Shown one piece after another: positions 1 to 7,096 of a DNA stretch of 9,438 nt (position 1 is its first letter; each line of letters opens with the position of its first letter). The stretch lies in NCBI GenBank assembly GCA_903843315.1, contig CAIMPQ010000165.1, forward strand, positions 1 to 9,438, in the 5' to 3' direction. The stretch is from an uncultured beta proteobacterium. Lineage in GTDB: Bacteria > Pseudomonadota > Gammaproteobacteria > Burkholderiales > Burkholderiaceae. A program made the translations under genes and the position numbers. The notes under the pieces are model-generated. The model saw nothing but the letters and a program-made list of their open reading frames with translations, made no database searches and had not been told where the DNA came from.

Positions 1-516
1 AATGGCGGTTTGGTTTGGGAAACACCAGTCTCATTTCCGAAAGGCTTCTCTGAGATTGAGCGTCTGAATGATGTCACAGCTAAGCCTAGTATGGAAGGCG
101 ATATCATCTGCGCAGTTTCTTATCAGGGTCGGATTGGGTGTGGACAGGCACGCACTGGCAGCCTCATTTGGTTTAAAGATTACTCAAGCTACACCGGCAC
201 ATCACAAGGTAAAGATTTGGTGTTCTCAGCAAACGAAAGGTCTTATGTAACCGCATTTGCTACTAGAGACGGTGCTCAGATTTGGGAAAATACCCAACTC
301 CTGTTCCGCGATGTGGGTGAATCTTTAGCAGTGGGTAGAGTATTACTCATGGGTGATGCTCAAGGTTATATTCATGCATTTTCACAGGCGAATGGCGAGA
401 TGCTTGCGCGTATTCGTCACGATAGCAGTCCAATCTCTGCTGCACCGCTTGCGGTTGGCGGCCTCATCTTGATTCAATCTCAAGGTGGGAAATTAGCGGC
501 GTACAGTCCAAAATGA
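1..516 (+). CDS. bamB: Outer membrane protein assembly factor BamB, C-terminal part (5' end outside window)
   Basis: BamB is the lipoprotein beta-propeller subunit of the BAM complex, which folds and inserts beta-barrel proteins into the outer membrane from the periplasmic side. Only the last 171 codons are present, and the frame is open to the left edge, so the signal peptide and lipobox are not visible. Propeller-blade signatures of the PQQ-like type recur: GLVWE at codons 3-7, GSLIWF at 53-58, GAQIWE at 91-96 and GDAQGYIHAF from 118. The end, with an RHDSSPIS segment and a final ILIQSQGGKLAAYS strand, resembles the E. coli BamB C-terminus as I remember it (VDSS... LLIQAKDGTVYSI). A TTG at 10 could look like a start but lies inside the domain. 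The stop overlaps the der start (ATGA), and the bamB-der order is common in proteobacteria. Another PQQ-repeat protein is the only real alternative; position makes it unlikely. Confidence 0.93.
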   Translation, partial: NGGLVWETPVSFPKGFSEIERLNDVTAKPSMEGDIICAVSYQGRIGCGQARTGSLIWFKDYSSYTGTSQGKDLVFSANERSYVTAFATRDGAQIWENTQLLFRDVGESLAVGRVLLMGDAQGYIHAFSQANGEMLARIRHDSSPISAAPLAVGGLILIQSQGGKLAAYSPK

Positions 517-1877
517 ATCCAGTCATCACTATCGTCGGCCGTCCCAATGTTGGGAAATCGACACTCTTTAATCGCTTAACGCGTTCACGCGATGCCTTGG
601 TAGCGGACTTTTCGGGTTTAACGAGAGATCGTCACTACGGTAAAGGCCGTATTGGCGAGCGGGCATTTATTTGCGTAGACACTGGTGGATTTGAACCTGT
701 AGCGAAAACGGGCATCGTTGCCGAAATGGCAAAGCAAACCAAGCAAGCGGTAGCTGAATCAGACATTATTATTTTCTTGGTTGACGGTCGCTTAGGCATG
801 GCGCCACAAGATCGTGTCATTGCAGATTTCTTGCGGAAGACGGGTCGCCCAGTTATCTTGGCGGTCAATAAAACGGAAGGGATGCAGGCCGGTGTTGTCA
901 CTGCAGACTTTCATGAGCTCGGTTTAGGTGAGCCCTTCCCAATTTCTTCTGCGCATGGCGATGGTGTTCGTGGGCTGATCGATGACGCTTTAGACTCTTT
1001 GGGAATCGCAGAGCCCGACGAAGAAGAATTGGCGAACGATCCAAATCGCCCAATGAAGATTGCGGTCGTAGGTCGTCCGAACGTCGGTAAATCCACTTTG
1101 ATTAATAAATTAATCGGTGAAGAGCGGGTGATTGCGTTTGACATGCCCGGAACGACGCGGGATGCAATTGAAGTTCCATTCGAGCGCAATGGTAAGCCAT
1201 ACATCTTGGTTGACACTGCAGGTTTGCGTCGTCGCGGTAAAGTATTTGAAGCAATTGAGAAGTTCTCGGTGGTGAAAACACTGCAAGCCATTGCGGATTG
1301 CAACGTTGTCATCTTGATGTTAGATGCGCAACAGGATATTTCTGAGCAAGATGCACACATCGCCGGATTTATTGTTGAAGCAGGGCGTGCACTTGTCGTT
1401 GCGGTAAACAAGTGGGATGGTATCGATGCGTATGTGAAAGAACGTGCGCGCTTAGAGATTGAGCAAAAGTTGCGTTTCTTAGATTTTGCCAATGTGCACC
1501 CAATCTCCGCAAAAAAAGGCACCGGCCTTAAAGAGCTCTTTAAAGATGTGGATGCAGCATATGCTGCGGCAATGGCTAAACTTCCAACCCCACGTTTGAC
1601 TCGCATCTTAGAAGAGGCAATTGAACATCAGCAGCCAAAACGCGTGGGTATGGGTCGTCCAAAATTGCGTTATGCGCACCAAGGGGGTATGAATCCTCCA
1701 ATTGTGGTCATTCATGGAACTGCATTGAGCGGCGTAACGGATAGTTACAAGCGCTATCTCGAAGGACGATTTAGGGAAGTATTCAAGTTACGCGGCACCC
1801 CTATGCGCATTCAGATGAATACCGCTAAAAACCCCTATGTCGATGCAGATAAAGGTAAAAAGGGTAAAAAACGGTAA
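513..1877 (+). CDS. der: Ribosome-associated GTPase Der (EngA)
   Basis: Der is an essential GTPase with two tandem G domains that acts in late assembly of the 50S ribosomal subunit. The 454-residue product shows both domains. The first has GRPNVGKST at residues 9-17, a TRD switch around 37-39, DTGG at 56-59 and NKTE at 119-122. The second has GRPNVGKST at 187-195, DTAG at 234-237 and NKWD at 299-302. The C-terminal third, from about residue 360, fits the KH-like domain of the family and ends in a lysine-rich tail (GKKGKKR). The length is slightly below E. coli Der (about 490). The ATG lies inside the bamB stop (ATGA) and no good Shine-Dalgarno sequence precedes it closely, so I infer that translation is coupled to bamB. 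The start is supported because MNPVITIVG leads straight into the first P-loop. Confidence 0.98.
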   Translation: MNPVITIVGRPNVGKSTLFNRLTRSRDALVADFSGLTRDRHYGKGRIGERAFICVDTGGFEPVAKTGIVAEMAKQTKQAVAESDIIIFLVDGRLGMAPQDRVIADFLRKTGRPVILAVNKTEGMQAGVVTADFHELGLGEPFPISSAHGDGVRGLIDDALDSLGIAEPDEEELANDPNRPMKIAVVGRPNVGKSTLINKLIGEERVIAFDMPGTTRDAIEVPFERNGKPYILVDTAGLRRRGKVFEAIEKFSVVKTLQAIADCNVVILMLDAQQDISEQDAHIAGFIVEAGRALVVAVNKWDGIDAYVKERARLEIEQKLRFLDFANVHPISAKKGTGLKELFKDVDAAYAAAMAKLPTPRLTRILEEAIEHQQPKRVGMGRPKLRYAHQGGMNPPIVVIHGTALSGVTDSYKRYLEGRFREVFKLRGTPMRIQMNTAKNPYVDADKGKKGKKR

Positions 1878-1911
1878 TTTTTGAATACGCTTGATCGATT
1901 ACGCCCGCTGG

Positions 1912-1938
1912 GGGCTTGATTTTCTAGAAAATAAGCCC
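1912..1938. repeat. Bulged inverted repeat (hairpin) between der and hfq
   Basis: GGGCTT pairs with AAGCCC, and inside it ATTTTC pairs with GAAAAT around a TA centre, leaving one bulged G on the left arm. That makes about 12 base pairs, and the inner part (1919-1932) is a perfect palindrome. No T-tract follows on either strand, so it is not a canonical intrinsic terminator. GGGC at 1912-1915 can also pair with GCCC at 1903-1906, giving a mutually exclusive smaller hairpin. It could be a processing site, a weak der terminator or a protein-binding palindrome; the sequence does not decide. Confidence 0.6.
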
Positions 1939-1946
1939 AATATAGA
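1916..1946 (+). promoter_or_regulatory. Weak candidate sigma-70 promoter for hfq
   Basis: TTGATT at 1916-1921 could serve as a -35 element and TATAGA at 1941-1946 as a -10, but the 19-base spacer is long. A 16-base spacer is possible with CAATAT at 1938-1943. The position, about 110 bases before hfq, is plausible for a promoter in the only real gap here. The -35 half lies within the hairpin arm. No other pair in the gap looked better, but the match is not strong. Confidence 0.2.
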
Positions 1947-2043
1947 GGGTTCAGTAATGGTGGTGACACCAGTTTCAAACCAGTAAATATTTATTTAAAA
2001 AAGCAAGACTCCCAAAATAAAAACAGATCAGTAAAAGATAATT

Positions 2044-2049
2044 AAGGAG
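2044..2049 (+). promoter_or_regulatory. Ribosome binding site of hfq
   Basis: AAGGAG ends four bases before the hfq ATG. It is one of the two strongest Shine-Dalgarno matches in the window and fixes the hfq start. Confidence 0.8.
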
Positions 2050-2053
2050 CAGT

Positions 2054-2305
2054 ATGAGTAATAACAACCCCAACAAAATTCAGTTACTTCAGGATCCATT
2101 CCTCAATGCCTTGCGCAAAGAGCATATTCCTGTTTCGATCTATCTCGTCAACGGCATTAAGTTGCAAGGCAATATTGAATCTTTTGATCAATATGTAGTG
2201 CTCTTGCGCAATACTGTGACGCAGATGGTTTACAAACATGCAATCTCGACGATCGTTCCCGCTCGTGCGATTGACTTCCGTATAGAAGAAGCTAGCCCTG
2301 TATAA
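2054..2305 (+). CDS. hfq: RNA chaperone Hfq
   Basis: Hfq is a hexameric Sm-like RNA chaperone that pairs small RNAs with target mRNAs and affects RNA stability. The 83-residue product has LLQDPFLNALRKEHIP at residues 11-26 (the proximal-face Q-D-F signature with the rim residues R21, K22 and H24), the Sm1 strand segment VSIYLVNGIKLQG, the SFDQYVVLL segment at 43-51, and the Sm2 signature YKHAIST at 60-66. The rim patch reads RKEH where E. coli has RRER, which I recall as usual for betaproteobacteria. The C-terminal tail after the core is very short and ends EEASPV, against about 30 residues in E. coli. A strong ribosome binding site and long leader suggest its own transcript start. The following gene, hflX, is the usual partner in proteobacteria. 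Confidence 0.98.
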   Translation: MSNNNPNKIQLLQDPFLNALRKEHIPVSIYLVNGIKLQGNIESFDQYVVLLRNTVTQMVYKHAISTIVPARAIDFRIEEASPV

Positions 2306-2336
2306 AACTGGAGTAGATGCGGCACGCGCCGTCCTC

Positions 2337-3539
2337 GTGGGTGTTGATACAGGACGCGAAGATTTTGCAGATAGCATGGCCGAACTCAGCCTCTTGGCTG
2401 ATAGCGCGGGCTCTATACCCACAGCTAGTGTGATCGCCCGGAAGGGTAAAACCGATCCCGCTTTATTCATTGGCTCAGGAAAAGCGAATGAACTCAAGCG
2501 TGTGATGGAAGAACAAGACGCTGAATTGGCAATCTTTAATCACCCACTATCTCCAACGCAACAGCGAAACTTAGAGCGCCACCTTGACCGTCACGTGATG
2601 GATCGCACAGGTCTGATTTTGGATATCTTTAGTCAAAGAGCGCAAAGTCATATTGGTAAAACACAAGTAGAGTTGGCGCAAGTACGCTATCGCATGTCAC
2701 GCTTAGTTCGAGCATGGAGTCACTTGGAGCGTCAACGCGGTGGTATTGGTGTACGTGGCGGTCCTGGTGAAACGCAGATGGAGTTGGATCGCCGGATGCT
2801 GGCTACCAAAGCTAAGCGCTTAGAGAATGAGCTTGAAAAACTCCAGCGTCAGCAACGAACCCAAAGAAGAGCCCGCAACCGGAAGGGTGTGTTCTCGGTT
2901 TCCTTGGTTGGTTACACCAATGCCGGTAAATCCACCTTATTTAATGCCCTAACCAAAGCAGGGACATACGCAGCCGATCAATTATTTGCCACCCTGGACA
3001 CCACCTCAAGAAAAGTCCATCTGGAGGGAGTTGGGTCGATTGTGGTCTCAGATACCGTTGGATTTATTCGAGAGTTGCCTCACCAGCTGGTAGAGGCTTT
3101 TAGGGCAACCCTAGATGAAACCATCCATGCAGACCTGATTTTGCACGTGATTGATGCCTGTAGCCCGGTTGCCAGAGAGCAAAAGGCTGAAGTAGAGGCG
3201 GTTTTAGCGGAAATTGGTGCCCAAGATATCCCTCGGATTGAGGTGATGAACAAGATAGACCAGATGCCCCAGACTTTTACCCGCGGGGCCGTTTTAGAGC
3301 GGGATGGCGAGGGATTTCCAAGTCAAATTTTCTTATCAGCCCAGACGGGCTTAGGTCTTGATTTGCTCCGCTCGGCACTCGCTGAATGCTCGCAAATGAC
3401 TGATAGAATAAGGGTCGAGCACAACCGTGCCAAGAAGCAATTGGCCCCGGATGAGTTTTTAGAACCATTACCTGAACGACCAGAATCTTCTGAATTTAAT
3501 CCGATTTCCAACCGAAGCTATTTTTCTAATGACGCGTAA
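2337..3539 (+). CDS. hflX: GTPase HflX (ribosome splitting/rescue factor); N-terminal start uncertain
   Basis: HflX is an Obg-related GTPase that binds 50S subunits and splits stalled or heat-stressed ribosomes. Visible features from the GTG at 2337: an N-terminal domain with FNHPLSPTQQRNLE near 67-80, a conserved DRTGLILDIFSQRA stretch, the glycine-rich GGIGVRGGPGETQ from residue 135, a helical coiled segment around 150-185, the P-loop GYTNAGKST at 192-200, DTVGF at 239-243 and NKID at 305-308. The C-terminus is short and polar. The start is doubtful: the same frame stays open back to a TAG at 2283, and the upstream codons encode YKTGVDAARAVLVGVD, which matches the first strand of E. coli HflX (AGEQAVLV). 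No ATG, GTG or TTG precedes that strand in frame; CTG at 2298 is the only near-start. GTG 2337 has no Shine-Dalgarno sequence close by. The stop overlaps hflK by 11 bp. Confidence 0.95.
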   Translation: MGVDTGREDFADSMAELSLLADSAGSIPTASVIARKGKTDPALFIGSGKANELKRVMEEQDAELAIFNHPLSPTQQRNLERHLDRHVMDRTGLILDIFSQRAQSHIGKTQVELAQVRYRMSRLVRAWSHLERQRGGIGVRGGPGETQMELDRRMLATKAKRLENELEKLQRQQRTQRRARNRKGVFSVSLVGYTNAGKSTLFNALTKAGTYAADQLFATLDTTSRKVHLEGVGSIVVSDTVGFIRELPHQLVEAFRATLDETIHADLILHVIDACSPVAREQKAEVEAVLAEIGAQDIPRIEVMNKIDQMPQTFTRGAVLERDGEGFPSQIFLSAQTGLGLDLLRSALAECSQMTDRIRVEHNRAKKQLAPDEFLEPLPERPESSEFNPISNRSYFSNDA

Positions 3540-5046
3540 ATTTCTGGACCTTTTTGCAATCAATGACCCAGGTTGGGGCAATAGCCACAACACCGGATCT
3601 AAAGATGCCAAAGATGGGCAGGGGGGTGATCAATCTCCCAAAGTAGATCCAGATACCAATAAACCAGTTGAAACTCAGCCAAGTAATCAACCTCCAGCTA
3701 CTAAGCCGGATGGTCCTCCTGATTTAGATGAACTGTGGCGTGATTTCAATGACAGATTAGCTGGCATCTTTGGCGGCAAGAAGAAGCCAGGTGCAACGGT
3801 AACTAAGCCTGCTAATAAACCAAACAGCACTGACATTCCTCCGCCCTCTCAACGTGGCGGTAATGGTGGCAGCGGCGGCAATGGCGGCGGTAACGGCGGT
3901 ATTGGCGTACCAAACTTTAATTTCAAAAATCCGTTTGGATCAAAAGCGAGCATTCTGCTCGGTGCGGCTGGCATCTTCTTCATTTGGCTATGCAGCGGCT
4001 TTTTCATTATTCAAGAAGGCCAGGCTGGCGTTATTCTGACCTTTGGTAAATACGATTACACCGCGAAGCCTGGTATTAACTGGCGTATGCCTTGGCCAAT
4101 TCAGTCTGAAGAGACCGTAAATCTGTCTGGTGTGCGCTCTGTTGAAGTAGGTCGCCCAGTGTTGATCAAGGCAACCAACCAAAAAGATTCTTCCATGCTC
4201 ACTGAAGATGAAAATATCATCGACGTGCGCTTTGCCGTGCAATATCGGCTGAAAGATCCAACTGATTATTTATTTAACAATCGCGATCCGGATGCAACCG
4301 TAGTGCAAGCGGCTGAAACAGCTGTCCGTGAAATTGTGGCGCGCAGCAAAATGGATACCGTCCTCTATGAAGGGCGCGAAAAGATTGGTATTGATTTGGC
4401 TAACTCGATTCAAAAAATTCTAGATAGCTATAAGAGTGGCATTTACGTTACTAGCGTGACCGTGCAAAACGTGCAACCCCCCGAGCAAGTACAAGCTGCG
4501 TTTGATGACGCAGTAAAAGCTGGTCAAGACCAAGAGCGTTTAAAGAGTGAAGGTCAGGCTTATGCCAATGACATTATTCCTCGCGCCAAAGGAACGGCAG
4601 CCCGCTTGATTCAAGAGGCTGAGGGCTATAAGGCAAGAGTAGTGGCTACCGCAGAAGGCGATGCAACGCGCTTCAAGCAGATTTTGGTTGAGTACTCAAA
4701 GGCACCGCAAGTAACACGTGATCGGATGTATATCGATAGCATGCGCGAAATGTATAACAACGTTACCAAGATTTTGGTTGATACGACAAAGAGCAATAGC
4801 CTGCTGTATTTACCATTGGACAAGATCGTTGCTCAGGTAAGTGCGGAAAGCACCCAAGCTGCTAACAATCAAGTAAATCAACCCAGCACTAGTACTCCAA
4901 CTGGAAGTGTAACTGTGGGTGGCGCAACAGGCACAGCCAGTCCTAGTTCTCCCTTGATTTCTACCCCTACATCATCTGCACCTACAGTGAATAACACGGT
5001 AGATAAGCGTGATGGCCTCCGTAGTCGTGATCGGGAGGCAAGATAA
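3529..5046 (+). CDS. hflK: FtsH protease modulator HflK (SPFH/band 7 membrane protein)
   Basis: HflK and HflC form a large membrane-anchored cage around the AAA protease FtsH and control its access to membrane protein substrates. The product has 505 residues, long against about 419 in E. coli. Order of parts: a cytoplasmic N-terminus with LFAINDPGWG near 8-17, a polar P/N/K/T-rich stretch, the family motif PPDLDELW at 63-70, a glycine/asparagine-rich repeat at 110-126, one membrane segment at about 141-162, then the SPFH domain starting at IQEGQAGVILTFGKY. A helical region follows, containing PPEQVQAAFDDAVKAGQD and a GDATRF segment. The last 55 or so residues are S/T/P-rich and end in a charged RDGLRSRDREAR. 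The ATG sits inside the end of hflX and has only a poor Shine-Dalgarno sequence, so coupled translation is likely. hflC follows with a TAATG junction. Confidence 0.96.
   Translation: MTRKFLDLFAINDPGWGNSHNTGSKDAKDGQGGDQSPKVDPDTNKPVETQPSNQPPATKPDGPPDLDELWRDFNDRLAGIFGGKKKPGATVTKPANKPNSTDIPPPSQRGGNGGSGGNGGGNGGIGVPNFNFKNPFGSKASILLGAAGIFFIWLCSGFFIIQEGQAGVILTFGKYDYTAKPGINWRMPWPIQSEETVNLSGVRSVEVGRPVLIKATNQKDSSMLTEDENIIDVRFAVQYRLKDPTDYLFNNRDPDATVVQAAETAVREIVARSKMDTVLYEGREKIGIDLANSIQKILDSYKSGIYVTSVTVQNVQPPEQVQAAFDDAVKAGQDQERLKSEGQAYANDIIPRAKGTAARLIQEAEGYKARVVATAEGDATRFKQILVEYSKAPQVTRDRMYIDSMREMYNNVTKILVDTTKSNSLLYLPLDKIVAQVSAESTQAANNQVNQPSTSTPTGSVTVGGATGTASPSSPLISTPTSSAPTVNNTVDKRDGLRSRDREAR
5033..5038 (+). 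promoter_or_regulatory. Ribosome binding site of hflC
   Basis: GGGAGG lies seven bases before the hflC ATG, within the last codons of hflK. It supports the start at 5046 and independent loading of ribosomes on hflC, in addition to coupling through the one-base stop/start overlap. Confidence 0.75.
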
Positions 5047-5915
5047 TGAATGCGAATCGTTTAATTGCTGCAATTATTGCTTTCATTGCAGTGATCTATA
5101 TCCTGTCTTCTAGCGTTTTCGTTGTAGATCAGCGCAAGTTTGCAGTGGTGTTCTCTTTTGGACAGATCGTGCGAATAATTGAAGAGCCTGGCCTGCGAGT
5201 AAAGCTACCAGCCCCCTTCGAAAGCGTACGTTTCTTTGACCGCCGCATTTTGACTATCGACAATCCAGAAGCGGAACGTTTTATTACCGCCGAGAAGAAA
5301 AATCTGCTCGTGGACTCGTATGTGAAATGGCGCATAGTCGATCCTCGTAAATTCTTTATTAGTTTTAAGGGCGATGAGCGCTTGGCTCAAGACCGTTTAA
5401 CCCAGCTAGTTCGTTCTGCTTTGAATGAAGAATTCACCAAACGTACGGTGCGTGAGTTGATTTCTGATCAGCGTGAAGAAGTCATGCAGGGCATTCGAAA
5501 AAAAGTCGCAGATGATGCTGCTGATATTGGCGTTGAAATTGTAGATGTGCGTTTAAAGCGTGTGGACCTCCTGGCAGAAATTAGCGACTCGGTCTATCGA
5601 CGCATGGAGGCTGAACGCAAACGGGTTGCAAATGAACTGCGCTCTATGGGTGCTGCAGAGTCGGATAAGATTCGCGCAAATGCGGAACGTCAGCGCGACA
5701 CGATTTTGGCAGAAGCCTATCGTGATGCACAAAAAATTAAAGGGGCAGGGGATGCAAAGGCTACAGCCCTCTATGCCGAAGCTTTTGGACGTGATCCGCA
5801 GTTTGCTCAGTTCTACCAAAGTTTGGAAGCCTACCGGAGTTCTTTCAAGGATAAGAAAGACATCATGGTGGTGGAGCCCAATGGCGAATTCTTTAAGTTC
5901 CTGCATAAAAAATAA
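5046..5915 (+). CDS. hflC: FtsH protease modulator HflC (SPFH/band 7 membrane protein)
   Basis: HflC is the partner of HflK in the HflKC-FtsH membrane complex. The 289-residue product starts with a short N-terminus and one membrane segment at about residues 6-27 (LIAAIIAFIAVIYILSSSVF). It then enters the SPFH domain through VVDQRKFAVVFSFG and EPGLRVKLPAPFESV. Family hallmarks include DRRILTIDNPEAERF, KKNLLVDSYVKWRI and GVEIVDVRLKRVDL, a long charged helix rich in A/E/R, the GDAKATALYAEAFGRDPQF segment, and an ending like E. coli HflC (MVVEPNGEFFKF). E. coli HflC has about 334 residues; the difference is mostly an insertion in the middle of the SPFH region that is absent here, as I recall for other betaproteobacteria. 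It shares one base with the hflK stop, so the two are almost certainly made together. Confidence 0.97.
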   Translation: MNANRLIAAIIAFIAVIYILSSSVFVVDQRKFAVVFSFGQIVRIIEEPGLRVKLPAPFESVRFFDRRILTIDNPEAERFITAEKKNLLVDSYVKWRIVDPRKFFISFKGDERLAQDRLTQLVRSALNEEFTKRTVRELISDQREEVMQGIRKKVADDAADIGVEIVDVRLKRVDLLAEISDSVYRRMEAERKRVANELRSMGAAESDKIRANAERQRDTILAEAYRDAQKIKGAGDAKATALYAEAFGRDPQFAQFYQSLEAYRSSFKDKKDIMVVEPNGEFFKFLHKK

Positions 5916-5935
5916 GAAAGTGATTATTCCTCATC

Positions 5936-7096
5936 ATGAATCGTTGGTTACTTCCTGAAGATATAGCAGATGTTTTGCCAGTCGAGGCTCGCAAGGTCGA
6001 GACTTTGCGTCGCTCCATTTTGGATTTGTATCAATCCTACGGATATGAATTGGTTGCCCCTCCCATTTTGGAGTTCTTGGACTCCTTATTGACTGGCACT
6101 GGTTCAGATCTCAATCTTCAAACCTTTAAGTTGGTGGATCAGTTGTCAGGTCGTACCTTGGGTTTGCGTGCCGACATTACTCCTCAAGTGGCGCGTATCG
6201 ATGCACATTTACTCAATCGCGCTGGCGTTACGCGCCTTTGCTATGCAGGCTCTGTAGCACATGCTCGCACCCCAGTAGGTAGTTCTGCACGCGAAGATCT
6301 GCAATTAGGCGCAGAGATTTATGGCTGCGCAACTTGGGAAGCCGATTTTGAGGCAATTACGCTGCTACTCAAAACACTTTCTATTGCGGGCTTAGGAAAG
6401 GTTTACCTTGACCTATCTCACGCTGGTATTTTGACGGGAATTTTGGCCGATCAAAATCTCGATAAAGAGACTATTGAAACTTTGTATGGTTTTTTACAAA
6501 CCAAGGATCGCCCTCGCTTAAGTCAATGGGCAACGTGTTTGCCAGCAAATATCAGTGCAGCACTGATGGCTTTAACGGAATTGAATGGCCCTTGTGCAGA
6601 AGTAATAAGCAAGGCTAAAAAAGTATTGCCAAAACATGTTGCTATCGATCAGGCTTTGGCAGATCTCGAACGCTTAGTTGCAGCGGCAAGTTCTGCTAGC
6701 GGCTTAGAGCTCAGTATTGATTTAGCAGATCTGCGTGGTTACCAATATCACAGTGGTGTGATGTTCGCTGCTTATATTGACAAGCTTCCTCAACCCATTG
6801 CAAGAGGCGGTCGTTATGACCATGTGGGTCAGGCCTTTGGCCGCTCACGTCCAGCAACCGGTTTCTCATTGGATCTTCTAACATTGGCAAACTTATCGCC
6901 TCTGCAAGTACGTAAGCAAGCCATTGTTGCTCCATGGATTGATGATGCGGCTTTGAATCAAGCTATTGCGAAATTGCGTAGCTCTGGCGAAGTTGTAATT
7001 CAGTTAATGGCCGATGAAACAGTTGAAGCCGCTGAATATGCATGTGATCGCGAGCTGGTAAAGCAGGGCAGCTCTTGGGAAGTAAAGAAAAAATAA
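5936..7096 (+). CDS. hisZ: ATP phosphoribosyltransferase regulatory subunit HisZ
   Basis: HisZ is a catalytically inactive histidyl-tRNA synthetase paralogue. It forms a hetero-octamer with the short form of HisG and mediates histidine feedback on the first step of histidine synthesis. The 386-residue product has a class II synthetase fold: WLLPEDIADVLP at 4-15, a motif 1-like segment with APPILEF at 41-47, a motif 2-like region at about 100-130, RGYQYHSG at 267-274 where true HisS has RGLDYYTG, and RGGRYD at 290-295 with a motif 3-like ATGFSLDLL. The length is that of HisZ. The C-terminal anticodon-binding domain of HisS (ending near 420-430 residues) is not recognisable, and motif 2 (YAGSVAHARTP) lacks the HisS FRHERPQ pattern. 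It starts 20 bp after hflC with only a weak AAGAAAG upstream. The gene order hflC-hisZ-purA is common in Burkholderiales. HisG should be the short form elsewhere in this genome. Confidence 0.95.
   Translation: MNRWLLPEDIADVLPVEARKVETLRRSILDLYQSYGYELVAPPILEFLDSLLTGTGSDLNLQTFKLVDQLSGRTLGLRADITPQVARIDAHLLNRAGVTRLCYAGSVAHARTPVGSSAREDLQLGAEIYGCATWEADFEAITLLLKTLSIAGLGKVYLDLSHAGILTGILADQNLDKETIETLYGFLQTKDRPRLSQWATCLPANISAALMALTELNGPCAEVISKAKKVLPKHVAIDQALADLERLVAAASSASGLELSIDLADLRGYQYHSGVMFAAYIDKLPQPIARGGRYDHVGQAFGRSRPATGFSLDLLTLANLSPLQVRKQAIVAPWIDDAALNQAIAKLRSSGEVVIQLMADETVEAAEYACDRELVKQGSSWEVKKK

Larger units (their letters stand above)
1878..2053 (+). other. der-hfq intergenic region / hfq leader
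   Basis: This is the only gap over 100 bp in the window. It contains no open reading frame I would trust and no tRNA. From left to right it holds a GC-rich stretch (1902-1915), a bulged hairpin built on a perfect 14-base palindrome (1912-1938), two small abutting palindromes (TGGTG-A-CACCA at 1961-1971 and GTTT-C-AAAC at 1972-1980), and an A-rich run from about 1995 that leads into the hfq ribosome binding site. This gap likely carries the hfq promoter and leader, and perhaps the end of the der transcript. That is inferred from the break in gene packing, not from a strong promoter match. Confidence 0.6.

Noticed and set aside
10..516. A short complete gene beginning at TTG 10
   Set aside because: The frame is open to the window edge and the first codons continue a beta-propeller blade, so it is the truncated end of bamB.
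911..1606. 231-codon open frame on the minus strand inside der
   Set aside because: It lies wholly antisense to a gene with intact G-domain motifs and its translation shows no domain; it is a codon-bias shadow.
1912..1938. Intrinsic terminator for der
   Set aside because: The hairpin is real but no T-tract follows on either strand, so I report it only as an inverted repeat.
1946..1985. tRNA or tmRNA fragment suggested by a GGTTCA-like stretch
   Set aside because: No acceptor stem, anticodon arm or CCA-terminal pairing could be built around it.
2084..2497. 137-codon minus-strand open frame across hfq and the start of hflX
   Set aside because: It overlaps two well-supported genes and has no recognisable domain.
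5936..7096. Histidyl-tRNA synthetase (hisS)
   Set aside because: The HisS signatures RGLDYY and FRHERPQ are altered and the anticodon-binding domain is not recognisable; length and context fit HisZ.
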